Positions 1-11,300 of a DNA stretch of 64,000 nucleotides are shown here, one piece after another. Numbering within the stretch: position 1 is the stretch's first letter; each line of letters starts with the position of its first letter. Source of the stretch: Mrakia gelida (Eukaryota; Basidiomycota; Tremellomycetes; Cystofilobasidiales; Mrakiaceae); contig BRON01000005.1 in the NCBI GenBank assembly GCA_024345305.1, positions 248,001 to 312,000 on the forward strand. The letters are read 5' to 3'. The notes beneath the pieces were generated by a model. The model searched no databases. It saw nothing but the letters and a program-made list of their open reading frames with translations, and was not told where the DNA came from. The position numbers were made by a program, and so were the translations under genes.

Positions 1-90
1 AGGAAGGGGAGAGAAGCGGCATTCCTCGAACTCCTCCGACGACTCGACCTCAACCCTGCTCAGCTGGTCTCCTTGCCTTCCATCAGCTGA
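1..90 (+). CDS. 3' end of an upstream gene (partial)
   Basis: Frame 1 is open from the window edge to a TGA at 88-90 and gives 29 residues ending in a leucine-rich stretch (FLELLRRLDLNPAQLVSLPS). The codons mostly end in C or G, as in the other genes here, and the next gene converges on it from the minus strand. The family was not recognised. It could also be a chance open frame. Confidence 0.35.
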   Translation, partial: RKGREAAFLELLRRLDLNPAQLVSLPSIS

Positions 91-382
91 GCAGACTCAT
101 CCCATCTCGACCCTTCGCGTATCGGCTTCGATCTCAACCGAAAGAGAAGCGACAGGCCAGGTGCTTTAATTTCTGGTCGTGTGCTCGCTCGTCCACGCGT
201 CCACCTGCCTCTCTCGCGCGCCGGCCCCGCTCCTGTTCCTCCCTCCCTCCGATAGGCAAGCACTCCTTCCTCTTCTCCCAGAGAAAATCGAGAAACAAAA
301 ACGAAACGGACTCATCGATGTCTCATCAAAACAAAAGCTGGCCTCCTCCAGATCGTCACCTCGACTCTCCACCTCCTCGCGC

Positions 383-2044
383 TCACTTCCCTCGGACCTT
401 CGCAGGAACTCCAGCAGCAAACGAACACAACCTCCCAGCTTCGACTGCTTTGGCTTCCTGCTCGGATCGAACGCAACGAAGGAGAACGAACATCAGTCAC
501 TCGGGAAGGAGAGAAACGCGTCGCATCGCGTCGAAGACGAAGAAGGAAAAACTCAAGCTCACCTCACTCTCCTCCTCAATCCCAACCTCCTCCTCCCACT
601 CTCGTCTCTGCTCCTTGTTCATGTCGGGGAGAAGTTGATCCAACGCTCTGTTCGGAGATTCCAACCCGAGTCAGGTCGAGTCAGCGACGAAAGCGAGACG
701 GTCGAAGACGAGGGACGAGTGGAAACTCACCGACCGAAAGTCTTCCTCCTCTTGACCCACTCGGCTCGTTCCTTGGTCCAGATGGCGTCGGCGGCTTTGA
801 GATCCTCGGGAGAGATGGGTTGAGCTCCCGCTCGGAGGGGCTCGAGGTGGGCGAGATGGGTAGCGTTCTGCAGAAGCGAGGAGGGAAGAGGTCAGCTCGA
901 CGAGTCGACGACGCGACTGGATCCACAACGGCGGCAGAGGAGAGACGGAGAGGGTGGGAGGACGTACGGTCTTGTTCAACTCCTCAATCTCAACTTCCAG
1001 CTCGTCGGTGGTGGGAGTCGACTTCAAAGCGTTAACCTCTGCGAAAAGATCGAGTCGGCAGCGCGTCGAGGTCAGCACTTCTTTCTCGCACGACCACCAC
1101 CCGAGGTGAAAGGAAACGACTCCACTCACCACTCTGGAGCTTGGAAGCTCGTTTCTTGGCTTCCTCGAGAGGTTCGACGAGAGCTTGGATTTCGGCGTCG
1201 AGATCGGCGAGGGAGGATTCGGCGGTGTCTCCTGCGGCTGCTTCCTGGAGGTCGACGCGAAGAAGAACCATACGAGTCAGCCCTCGAGACGACGACGACA
1301 AGGTGAAGTAGAAGAAGCACTCACCTGAGGGTAGACGAAGACAGTTTGCTTGCCTGTAGGAGAAAGAGGGAAGGAAAAAGCGAGAGAGGACGAGTCAGTC
1401 GCTGAATGCAGGTTGAGTCGAGTGGAGGTCGAGTCGAAGGGAGAGACGAACCATAGTCCTTTTGGGTCAGGAGTCCCTTCTGTGCGAGACTGAGGAGAGC
1501 TTTCTGAGCGACTGCTTTGGAGACTGCTTGTTTGAGGTTTGCTGAGATGTCGGCTGGAGAAGAGGGAAGGAAGAAGAGGTGGTCAAACGAGGGCGAGGGA
1601 GGAGGAGGGAGGGAGGAGAGGAGAGGAGAGGAGATTGAGGACGAACTGGAAGCGTAGGGACGATTGACCTGGACGGAAGAGAAGAGGTACGATAAGACAG
1701 CGCTATGATGATTAGCCAGGGGAAATCAACGAGACGTCTACGAGCCTTCTTGAGGTACTTGAGGACCATCTGATGAAGGGAGGGGGGAGGAGGGGGTGTG
1801 AGCTCGTGCATTCGCCACCTCTCCTGCCCCTCCTTCTCCACCCTTCCAAGGTTCACTCACATCTTCAGCTGTAGAGATTGCAATCAAGAGAGAGCTCCGA
1901 GGTTAGTCTCGAGCTCCCCCTTCTCGAGAAGGGTGCGAACGAGCAAGGAAGCATGGCGAAGGAGGGAGGAAGGGCGAGCGGATCCTGACCTTCATCTCCC
2001 TTGACTGAGACGACCTTGTCCTTGTCCTTCGATTTGGGAGCCAT
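383..2044 (-). CDS. HOP2: HOP2/PSMC3IP homologous-pairing protein
   Basis: Seven or more exons splice to about 240 residues, close to the 217 of human PSMC3IP. The N-terminal winged helix is clear: VLKYLKK then VNRPYASTDISANL, then a helix ending in YGKQTVFVYPQ, which mirrors the NRPYS..D....L and YGKQ motifs of the family. A heptad-like coiled coil follows (LDAEIQALVEPLEEAKKR; TPTTDELEVEIEELNK), then WTKERAEWVKRRK and the acidic end VGIEEESE. Hop2 pairs with Mnd1 in the nucleus and stimulates Dmc1/Rad51 strand invasion in meiosis (family knowledge). The start at 2042-2044 is the first in-frame ATG. The intron between KK and VNRPY seems to use a GC donor (1745-1744), and the exon after it is only 22 nt. 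The last exon (EAKAVEAG...) is less certain. Confidence 0.85.
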
Positions 2045-2337
2045 AGTGGTCGATGAGGCTGAGTGGGAAGTAGAGAGAGGGAAGAGAAGTTCAAGGGGGG
2101 GATGGGAGTGAGCTGAGTAGAAGGGAAGGGAGGGAGGGAGAAGATGGTCGTCGAGAAGGAGAGGAGCGAGGTGAGCTTGAAAGTTGACCTTGCTTGGGGG
2201 TTTGAGGCCGACTCTCACCCCTCAATCCTCAAATTTAGTCGAAAATCTTCTCCGAGCTCCTTCTCGGACGTCTTTCACCCCTCATCGAGCAGTTTTCAGC
2301 TCTGAAGCATCCCCTCATCGGCAGTGAGCTGGTCAAG

Positions 2338-3894
2338 ATGGCGAACGGACCTTCCCTTCGCTCCAACGTCGACGTCCGAGCTCGTCCGGACCAGCCAGAG
2401 GTTTGTAGGGTCCCCTCTTGCGCTTCATATGTACTTTCTATGACTGATGTAACATTCTGTGAAATTCTCAGGTCATCAGTCTTCTCGACGACGAAGAACA
2501 AGACCAGCGAGCGTCAGCTCCGTTCGCTCGACCCTCGTTCCCTCTTCGACGTCGACGAGTAAGCTCTTCCTTGTTTGTCTCGTATTCTTTTCTTTTTGTG
2601 AATCTGTATACTGACTGGCCGTGCTTCTTCCTCAGGTCTCAATCCCAGAAGACGACGACGAGGTCATCATCCTCGACGGTCCTCCTCCAAAGAGGAAAGG
2701 TCGTTTCATCTCAAGTTTCGTCGACGTCGACCCGCCTCGAGCTCAACGACCACTCCATCTCCCAAGACATCGTGTGAGTGGTGCCTCGATTGCAGGTTTT
2801 AACGCTGAAGAGTCTGTGTCAGGCTGGGGATGACTGACCGTCTCGTCGCTCTCGCTCGTTTCCAGCGCTCGTCTCCCCGCCTCCCAAGTCGATCGAACTC
2901 CGTTCCTGAACACGTCGATGCTGTAGTTCTACGACCTGGCGATACTCGTGATGTGAGTCTCGCCTCTCATCTATCGAAGGAGAAGAATGATGACCCGTCG
3001 TGGCAGATCGAGAGCTCACGCGTCGCTTCTTCAACTCCATCTCGCTCATCTTCAGCTCGCTTTGTCTGTCGACGACGGTCCTTCCACTCAAGCCTGGCCA
3101 TCTACGCATCCTCGAAGTGCTGCAGCGCCTCGAGTCGTCATCGATCTCATGGGCAACGACTCGAACGCCGTCGCGTCTCCTCCTCAACAACACCACAACG
3201 CCGTCGCAGGTCCATCTCGCCTCCCTTTTCCTCCTCCTCCTCTTAATCCTGGCCGTGTTCTCCTTCAGCAGCCTCCTCGCTCACAAAGACACATCAGTCG
3301 ACCTCCCATTCCCGCTCAAGCTCCAAAGACTCTGCAAACGAACCTCATCCTCGTCAGTTCCCGTCTTCGCTCTTCCATCTTCTTCGTCTTCCCGTTGTAC
3401 TCCAAACTCAGTACCTCCCCGTCCCCTCTTCCCTTTTCGCACTCTTTAAGACCCACTTCCCCTCCTTCCCAACCTCCCTCATCCCCGAAGTCCTCGACCT
3501 CTCCTGGTCCTTCCATCCCTCCTCGCTCCCGAACGCGTCCCTCCCCCTCAGCGCTCTCACTCCCGTCGCTCAGAGATCCATCACTCGCTCGGTGCTGAGG
3601 TCGTTCGTTCGGCACGAGATGACGCGGTATGAGGCTGATCTGGTGGAGATAGAGAGGGAGGTGACGAGGAGGTGGGGTGGAAGTGGTGGAAGAGGGAGCG
3701 AGGCTGAGGTTTGGAAACGAGGGAGTCACGCGAGGTTGAGGAAGGAGGCGAACAGGGTTGCGGACCAGCTGCTGGTTGAGTTTGAGGGGAGGTCAGGGGG
3801 TAGCGGTGGTGGTGGTGTTGGGAGGATCGAGTACGACCACGAAGGGGAGGACGACGACGACGACGCGTGGGATAGGGACGAGTGGAGGGATTGA
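2338..3894 (+). CDS. Protein with several SUMO-interaction-like motifs, unknown family
   Basis: Six exons (2338-2400, 2472-2558, 2636-2773, 2866-2952, 3056-3352, 3412-3894) join to 384 residues, and all five introns are phase 0. The N-terminal half is disordered and carries hydrophobic cores next to acid, the pattern of SUMO-interaction motifs: VISLLDDEE (exon 2), EVIILDGP (exon 3) and RVVIDLMGND (exon 5); VVLRPGD in exon 4 is a weaker fourth. The C-terminal 160 residues look folded (PSSLFALFKTHFP, LIPEVLDLSW, helical RHEMTRYEADLVEIEREVTRR) and end in a DDDDD-rich tail. The family was not recognised. Inference: a nuclear SUMO reader or SUMO-targeted ligase adaptor; no RING was seen. It diverges from HOP2 across 293 bp. 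Confidence 0.7.
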
Positions 3895-4141
3895 GGTTTG
3901 AGCTCTGTTTTGGTTCTTGTGGTGCGGAGGGAGGGAGTGGTACGGTTAACGATACGTTTACGATCTTATGGCTTCGAGTTTCGTGCTTCGCGCAGAGCGA
4001 AGGGGAGAGGAAGAGAGCAAGGAGGAAAGATAACGCGTCTTGAGAAAAGGAACAGCGCTTCACCTTTCTCCTTTCGCTGGGTCTCTTTCTCCAAAAGAAT
4101 GATTCGGCACGGTACGTCTAGTAATCCTAAAAGATGAACAA

Positions 4142-5512
4142 TCAAACGCCAAAGTCTTCGGCCATCTTCCTGTCGTACTGAACCGAGAAACGAGGTCGAC
4201 GTGCATCAGCGACAGCGTTCCGTCGCGCTCGATAGTAGAGAAGGCTCTCAAAGCAGAGTACTCACCACTCCTTGCAGCTGGACGAACTCCTGCTGTGCCT
4301 TCAAACGACAGTATGGATCCATCGGACTCGATCCTCCGATGGCCTGGACCGGGAACGACGCGACGGCGCGGGCGAGGAAAGTTTCGCAGTTTCCACCGGC
4401 GTCGCTGATTCCGGCGGCATTGAAAGCGACGAGAAGCTTCTTGGCGGAAGCTTCCATAGCTGTCCTACAGCTGGACGTCCCCGGGCAGGCAGGAGAGTGG
4501 ACGTTATCTTGTAAGGCGGCGAGGGAGTTGAGAGTGCGAAGGGCGATGTTCGAGACCTGTTCTACTCGATGAAGAATGGCGAGGACTGGAAGAAACGTAT
4601 ACGACGGCAAGGGACTGAGTCAATGAGAGGGTTTGGGGAGATCAGGAGCGGACGTGAACGAACGAGTGGTGGTCGAGAGGGACGGTCGCCACGAGAGCGA
4701 GTTCTGTTCGACGTCGTTGTACGATTTGAGGAAGGCGAATCGCGTATCCAAAGGGAGGGTGGCGATCCATATGTAAATCCAACGAACCGAGGAGAGGTCG
4801 AGAGCAAACTGTTCGCTGATGCTGAGGAGAGCCTGAAGGCAAAGTGGGAAAAGGGAGGGAAGTCGAGGTCGTGGAGGTGGGCTGAAGGCTCCTTTGCATC
4901 CGTCGTGAACCGCGTCTCCTCATTTCTCGAGCGATTGTGGAAGGAGGTCTTGGCCCAGGTGAGAAGGGAAGGGTGGTTGTACTGAGAAATGGCGACGGGG
5001 GATTTGGTCAGTTCTCGAACAGATGACAAGGGAGGTCGAGTCGAGCTCACCTTGTCCGTCAAGAGGAGGAGGGAACGAGTCTCCAAAAGAGTGGGAAGCT
5101 TTTCGGAGAAGGTTCTGAGAGCTCGAAGACGAAGTATCAGTACACGAGATCCTCCGCTGGAGACCAGGATCTCTGACGAGACTCACACTCCGTCGTAGAT
5201 GGCCCTCAGGAAAACCTCCCAATCCTCCTTCTTATCGGTGAGCTTGATCGCTGGAATCTCCTCTCCTTCCCCCGCTGAACCCACGAGAAGGGTGTCGGCG
5301 AAGACTTCTGCCTTCTGAAGAACTCCTCGATGGACCTTGAAGAGCATCGACTCGACGTGGAGCAGAACGTTGCCGTCCTCAAAGAAGAAAGAGGTCGAAG
5401 GGGTGGGAGGAGCAGGAGGGTCGTTCGAGTCCGCTTCCTCCTGAGCTGTTCTGCGCTTCTTGGGTGCTGAGGGGTTGCTGGATGATGACGGGGAGGAGGC
5501 CATGGGTGGCAT
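4142..5512 (-). CDS. BTB/POZ domain protein
   Basis: The N-terminus is low complexity (MPPMASSPSSSSNPS) followed by a basic KKRR patch. A BTB fold then shows as DGNVLLHVESMLFKVHRGVL, AEVFADTLLVG and WEVFLRAIYDG, the usual strand-helix pattern in which the substrate-adaptor fold begins. Later exons give VTFSEKLPTLLETRSLLLLTDK, YNHPSLLTWAKTSF, and ALLSISEQFALDLSSVRWIY; the last exons carry C, P and A residues and end YDRKMAEDFGV. Such BTB-only proteins are expanded in basidiomycetes; targets are unknown. The splice between the WRPSLSTT and VSNIALRTLN exons is uncertain. It converges on the gene ending at 3894. Confidence 0.75.
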
Positions 5513-6698
5513 GTCGACCGACGAAGGGAAGAAGAAGAAGAGGATAAGGCTGTAGGGAAGGAGGCCCAGGATGAAGCAGGAAGAGGCGAGCTCGCACTTC
5601 CCTTCCCTCCAGCGCTCATGAGGCCGAAGCGAGTTTATTCTCCTTTTCAGACCTCCCATCGACATTTCACGGCGACCATCAACGGCATCTGTATATCCTC
5701 AAGGCCCTCGACTTCGATCTACAGGCCTTGGCCGCCTTCTTCCCTCCCCTTGCCCTCTCTCTCGCCCGACCTCCCTCTTCTTCCTTCACTCTCCTTCGAT
5801 CGGACACCACTCTTCCAACCTGAGCTTGATCGCCCTGAAACCTTCACATCATCTGCAATAAAGACTAAGGTCAGTGTTAAGCACTCGAACTCGTCCGTCC
5901 TGACCGTAATTCGTTCTGTAGCGTCGATGGTCGAGCTCACCTCCCTTTCCCTCCCTCTCCCAAATCGCCGTCGAATCGAGCCCTGTCTCTCGTCCCTAGC
6001 ACCTCGCCTCGTAGATGTTCGACTCGGCTGGAAAGTAATCTTATGCGACCCGAATGGTACCCTAGGGGCACATTCGAGTCTCTTCTTCGCTGCCACTCGG
6101 AGAGAAGTCGAGAGCGGAGAGGCAAGACGGACGAGGGACGGTCACGTCGACTCTGCCCATCCTTGTTTCTTGCGAGTTCGGATATGGATCTTCATCTCGA
6201 TTGGGCTCCTCAGATTGAGGGAGCGGGTTCATCCGGAGTGTGCGATCCAGCGTGTGGGAGATGGGAAGCTAGCTCCTCGTCTGTGAACTTCGCACAACTC
6301 GGCTTGTTTCGACTGACGGTCAGTTCTTCTTCGCTGCTCGTCTCTGTCCCAGGATTCTAGCTTACGATGATCTATACGTTTTGCCTCTGCATCAATCTAA
6401 CAGGATCTCCTCGAAGAGCGTGAGGTCGAGACGCGCCCCGGCGCGTCGCCGATTCCAATCTCGACTGACAGCCTCTCTCTCCCTGCCTGCGCGCTCAACT
6501 CCGTTTGACTCCGCTTTTCCCAGTCAAAAAACTCGAAATTGTCAGGGTTGAACGAGGGCATTTCGCGCTGACCTCTTCTGACCTCCAACCACATTAATCA
6601 ACTCGCGTCGCTTCTCGAACTTCGAACTTCACTTCGCCTTCGCTGTCAACTCGAACCCCAAACCAGAACTCAACAACATCATCATCTTTACCACCAAG
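5513..6698. other. 1.2-kb interval without a confident gene
   Basis: The interval lies between the divergent BTB gene and the plus-strand gene at 6699. Two hints of transcription exist. A minus-strand intron with good signals can be drawn (donor GTGAGC near 5943, acceptor TTGCAG near 5854) followed by a short frame that stops near 5719. A plus-strand stretch at about 5660-5825 has good codon bias (RHLYILKALDFDLQALAAFF) but no start. Neither gives a complete gene. The last 100 bases look like the leader of the next gene. Confidence 0.4.
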
Positions 6699-7644
6699 AT
6701 GTCTACTACTACTACTCAAAACATCAACAGCAAGATCGCCGACTCTTCCTCCTCAAAGCCAAAGGGACTTCTCGCTCGAGCTGTTCACAAGGTCGCGAAG
6801 AGGTCGAAGGCTCTCCTTTCTTCGAAGGCAGACAAGGCTGAGGTGAGAATACATTCCTCGAAGTCTCTTCTCTTATCGCACCGTCCGACTAACCTTCTTT
6901 CATTCTCGTACACCTCTTCAGCCCTTCGTCGCTTCGTCCCTCGTTCACGTTGCACTCCCACGAGACGTCGCGATTTCATCGCCCGTTCTCATCAACCTCG
7001 ACGAGGTACTCGCCTTCACCGCTCCCGTCGTCTCATTCCACGATCTTTCAGATCCCGAGTGCTTCAACTACCGAACTCCTCGACCTACCAGCCCTCTTCT
7101 CGACCAAGGAGTCTTCCCCGTCTCGTCCTCTTTCTCTTCGTTCCTCGACTCAGTCGACGGCGTCCCAGCTGACCGCTCCGAGTACGTCGTCGCTGCTTGG
7201 AACGGAGAGTTGGAGGATCAGAGAAGCTACAGCTTCGATGGAGAGGTGATCGAGATCGATGAAGTGAACGAACGAGGAGGTGGTGAGCTTTCTCGACGCG
7301 TCTTCGTCCGTTCTTCTTCCTTTGACCTCAAGCTGACCCACCTTCACTCTTCCTTCATAGATCTCAAACAATCCAACTCCCTATTCTCCTTCCTTTCCAC
7401 TCGCTCATCTCCCTCTGCCTCCTCCCAATCCTCCTCCCCTCCTTCGACTCCTCCTCCCTCTCCGGTCGACGTCGACATGTTCTTCCCTCCCGAGCCCCCC
7501 TCCCCTTCCACCGTCGACATCGACATCCGACTCCCGAGTCACCGTCGAGCCATGTTCCCTGTTTCTTACGCCAGGCTCGATAAAGCCGTCGCGAGATGGG
7601 AACGGCAGCGAGACTGGGACTTCGGAGACGAGGAGGAGCTTTGA
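6699..7644 (+). CDS. Unknown protein, about 250-260 residues
   Basis: Three exons. The first codes MSTTTTQNINSK and a basic Ser/Lys stretch (VHKVAKRSKALLSSKADK). The second, after a TTCAG acceptor near 6922, is a compact region with PFVASSLVHVALPRDV, VLINLDEVLAFTAPVVSF and SEYVVAAWNGELEDQRSYSF. The third is rich in Pro and Ser (SSPPSTPPPSP) and ends WERQRDWDFGDEEEL. No family, signal peptide or membrane span was recognised. The start is the first ATG after an ACCACCAAG context. It is followed by a long pyrimidine-rich 3' flank. Confidence 0.65.
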
Positions 7645-8346
7645 GGTCGACGTCGCGCGAGCTGGTCTCTTCGCCTCGTCCTCCTGTCTCCCCACCTTTC
7701 TTCCTATCCAGTCTCGTATCATTCATTTATATCCTATCTCGCTTTGTTATCCAGGGTTTTAGGTTCCTTTCTCGGTCTTCTCTGCGCCTTCGTCGCGTCG
7801 CTTCTTGTTCCCTCTCCCTTTCTTCCTCTTTCGTTTTGTTGGTTCGATTTCTGTCTCCGTCCGTCACTCTCTCCTTCCTCTTTCCTCTCTCCGGTCTTCG
7901 GTTTCCTGTAGATCTCGTCCGTTCCTGTCTCGTCTCGTCTTGCTCGCGTCCCATTTCGTTTTTTCTTGCCGTTTCGTCTCCCGTCGCGTGTTCCTTTCTC
8001 GCTCTCATCCCGTAGCTCAACCTCTGATACAACTTTATACGATCCACACGAACTAAAGCAAAGCAAGACCACGGTACTGAGCGGACGACGGCAAGGTAGA
8101 AGGGAAAGGGAGAGCGAAAGGAGAGTGACGGCGATCGTGAACGAGGCGATGAGCAAAACGAACCAAGTACGAAAGCGAGAGCAACACAGGGAAGAGCAGG
8201 AGCATCTAAGGGAAGTAGCAAGACAACACAACGAATGGGTTCCGAGGAAATGAAGGGAGAGCGAACTGGAGAGATGGGGGCGAACGAACAACGAAGAGCG
8301 GGACGAGAGACGAATCAAAAGGACGCGACGAACTCCTCACCTCCCA
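7645..8346. other. Convergent intergenic region with a strand-composition switch
   Basis: The interval lies between two convergent genes. From 7645 to about 8030 the plus strand is strongly C/T-rich; from about 8090 to 8340 it is A/G-rich. Each gene is thus followed by pyrimidines on its own sense strand, which suggests 3' UTR and terminator sequence from both sides. No gene was seen. Confidence 0.55.
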
Positions 8347-11300
8347 TCAACCGAAGAACCCGACTGGTCCAGAGAAAGTGTTTCCCATGTTTCTCCTCTC
8401 CGCTGCAAGGGTCCTCGCCCTCTTTTCTTCAATCGCTTGTCGAGCAGCCTTCATCGAAGCCTTCTCTTTCGCCTCTTTCTCCTTCTGAGCCTTCTTCTCG
8501 ACGTCGGCTTCGTCCTTCTTCCACTGGGCGTGCGTAGCTTTCCGAGCGGTCTCCTCAGCTTTGAGATGGGCCTGGAAGAGCGGAGAGGGGAGAAAAAGAG
8601 AGGGCGAAGGTGAGAAGAGTGTCAGAAATCGAAAGAGAGCGACGCGACGACCGGAAGACGAAGCACGAGTGAACTCACAGCGTTCAACTTGTCCTGAGCT
8701 TTCATGAGGTCCTTGAAGGCTTTATCGAGCTTCTTGGCCTCCTTCGAGCCTGGCGCCGGCGACCCTGGACCTCCGAGACCTCCAACGGAGACGAAAGATG
8801 GCGCTCCTCGACGGTCGACGATGGACTGGGCGACGCCGACGCCGGACGAAGAGGTAGAGGAGACGGTAGAGATGGTGTCTCGGTTCTTGATCGTTTGAGG
8901 AGTATCCGACGCGTAGTGATCCACTCCTGATTCGCTGGTCGAGAGGACGGAGACGATGGTGTCGATCGAGTGCGGTCGACGGAGGAGCGGACGACGAACG
9001 ACGTGTGCTGATGCGGAGAGGTTTCGACCGATGGGAGGAGCTTCGAAGTTGAAGTTGGGGATGGGGAAAGCTTCCGAGGGTGTAGAGAGTGGCGAGGAGG
9101 GACCGTGCAGGGGAGGGGAGGGGAAGTCCTTCGAGAGGGTGGGGAGCTGGCGAGGGTGGGCGGCAGGAGATCGGAGGACGTCGTCGTCTGCTGTCGAAGC
9201 CTCGCTGCTAGCACTCCAACTCAACGGAGGAAGAGAACCATGACGAGTTGGAGCTGGTCGAGACGTATCCATGGTCGATGAGCTGGGTCCTCCGTTGAGT
9301 TCCGCGTCGTAGAGGCCTCCTGATCGTTGCTCGGGACGGGTCCCCGTCTGGCGACCGTAGGAGAGAGGGGAGAATTCCGTTCGACGAAGGCTGTCCGACG
9401 ACGAAGGCGGCTGAGGAGCCATACCGAAGGGTGCTCTGGCTGAGGGAGAGGGCGAGATGTCTTTGTGGATCGATCCGTTGGCTGAGCGAGTGGAGGGGAT
9501 CGGCGAGGAGGATCCTGAAGACGACGAGGACGAGGGGATGGCGAGTTGTGGAAGAGGAGGAGGGGATTTGGGGTTTGAAGACTTGATGCTGAAGTTTGGG
9601 AGGAAGAGGGACTCGTCTGAGAAGGAAGGGAACGAAGCCAAGCGTAAGCTCCCGTCGCGTCTCAGCACTCGAAGAATATGGGATTATTCTCACCCTCTGA
9701 ATCCGTTCTGAGGCTTCGCTGCTTCGACTGAAGAGATCGACCGGTGTCGAAGTTGGTGGGGGAGGACGAGATGGTTGGGAGAGAGGGGGCGGAGGAGGGA
9801 GGTTCGCGACTGGGTCGGCGAGCTTTTTGTCGAGCGGCCTGAAGAAGAGATCAAACGCGTCAGAATCAACATCCCGAAGTGGAGAAAAGTCGCGTATGAC
9901 TCACATCTAGGATCTTCTGAGCTCGAGAGTGAAGTCCTTTACATCCTGCCTCATCAGCAGTCTCGAGGATGCCCTCGGCGGTCGAGAGGTTCAGTCGAAG
10001 GTGTCTGGAACGATGAGGGGATGCGTTAGTGTCCCGACGATCTCGACTCTCGGCGAAGAGACTCACAGGTTGTGGAGACACAAGGCTTCGAGATGCTGAA
10101 GGTCTGAGCGAAGAGAAAGGGGGGAGGTTAGGACGGCGTGAGCTCGAGTTGAGGGAAGAGTCGACTGACCGTAGATTCTCGCCACCTGGAGAAGAGTGCT
10201 GATGACGAGAGGTTGTCGTTGGAGAGGCGTTCGAAGCGAAAGGGTGTAGAAATATTGAACGAGCGCCATGGCGATGGGGTAGGGTTCCGGGAGATGGAGC
10301 TGGTTGCGACTCATCAAACGCCCGCGAGGAGTGTTGGGGAACGAAGGATGGGTGTCGACCTTGCCCGAGCCGTTCCTCCCGAGACGAAGCGATCGGAACC
10401 ATTCCCATCTTTCGACGAGAATCTGACGAGTGCAGGCTGAGGAGGTGGGAGATAGGAGAGACGGGCGAATCAGTGAAGAGTTCGAGAGGAGGGCGGGCGA
10501 GACGCGATGAACTCACCGATCGTTCTCCCGTTGTCGCACAGAATCTCGAAATCGTCGGCTGGAGATCCATCGAGGCTGAGAAGAGACAGCTTTTGAACAG
10601 GGAGAGGGATGGGGTTGGTTGGTGGTTGATACTAAAAAGAAGATGAAGGGGGGACGGCGGCGGTTAGTCTAGCGAATCGACGAGATCACGTCTCCTGCTG
10701 CTCTCCCCTCGAGGCGACGGACAGCTGCGCAACTGAGACTCACGATTCCAAAGCTTTCCAGATTAACGGAAGCAATGACTCCAAAGCCCACAGGTCGAGG
10801 TTTCGCTGGGGAAAATGACGAGGAGGGAGTCGCGTCAGGTTTGGTTCGAAAGTGAAGCTCGAACAGAAGATGAAAGAGCGACTCACTCTCAGTCAGAGGG
10901 GAGTCGGGCTCATCACCAAACAGAATAAGCGTCTTCGACTCGGGGACGATCACACCTGATAGAAAAGAGGCGAGAACGAGGTCAGCGATGTCTTGAGGGC
11001 GAGCCGAAACCAGGACGCGTCAAACCCAACTCACTCGTGGACCACCTCGGAGAGAGACCAGGGCCCAGCTCCATCCACTGCAGATCATCCGACTCGAGAC
11101 TCCAGAGATAGAAGACAGGTCCGTTCCTCGAAACAGCCGTTCCAGCGACGACGAGGTGGTTTCCGAGGACTGTTTCGACGCGACGAAAGCAAACACGATC
11201 AGCCGCGATCGACTCGAGAGGGTGCGAGAGCAGAAGAAGAGAGCTCACCTCCTCCAGAAGGGAACTCGAGTACGGGAGGGAAAGCCTTAGCTCCTCGAGG

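Noticed and set aside
179..823. Plus-strand open frame of 214 residues
   Set aside because: It lies antisense to HOP2 exons with strong protein similarity and has no recognisable domain.
1903..2218. Minus-strand frame starting MRVGLKPPSKVNF upstream of HOP2
   Set aside because: It is out of frame with MAPKSKDKDK and runs through HOP2 intron 1.
9208..9693. Long overlapping frames in the Ser/Pro-rich Kelch-BTB exon
   Set aside because: They are shadows of one low-complexity exon; only the frame joined in phase to BTB and the coiled coil is kept.
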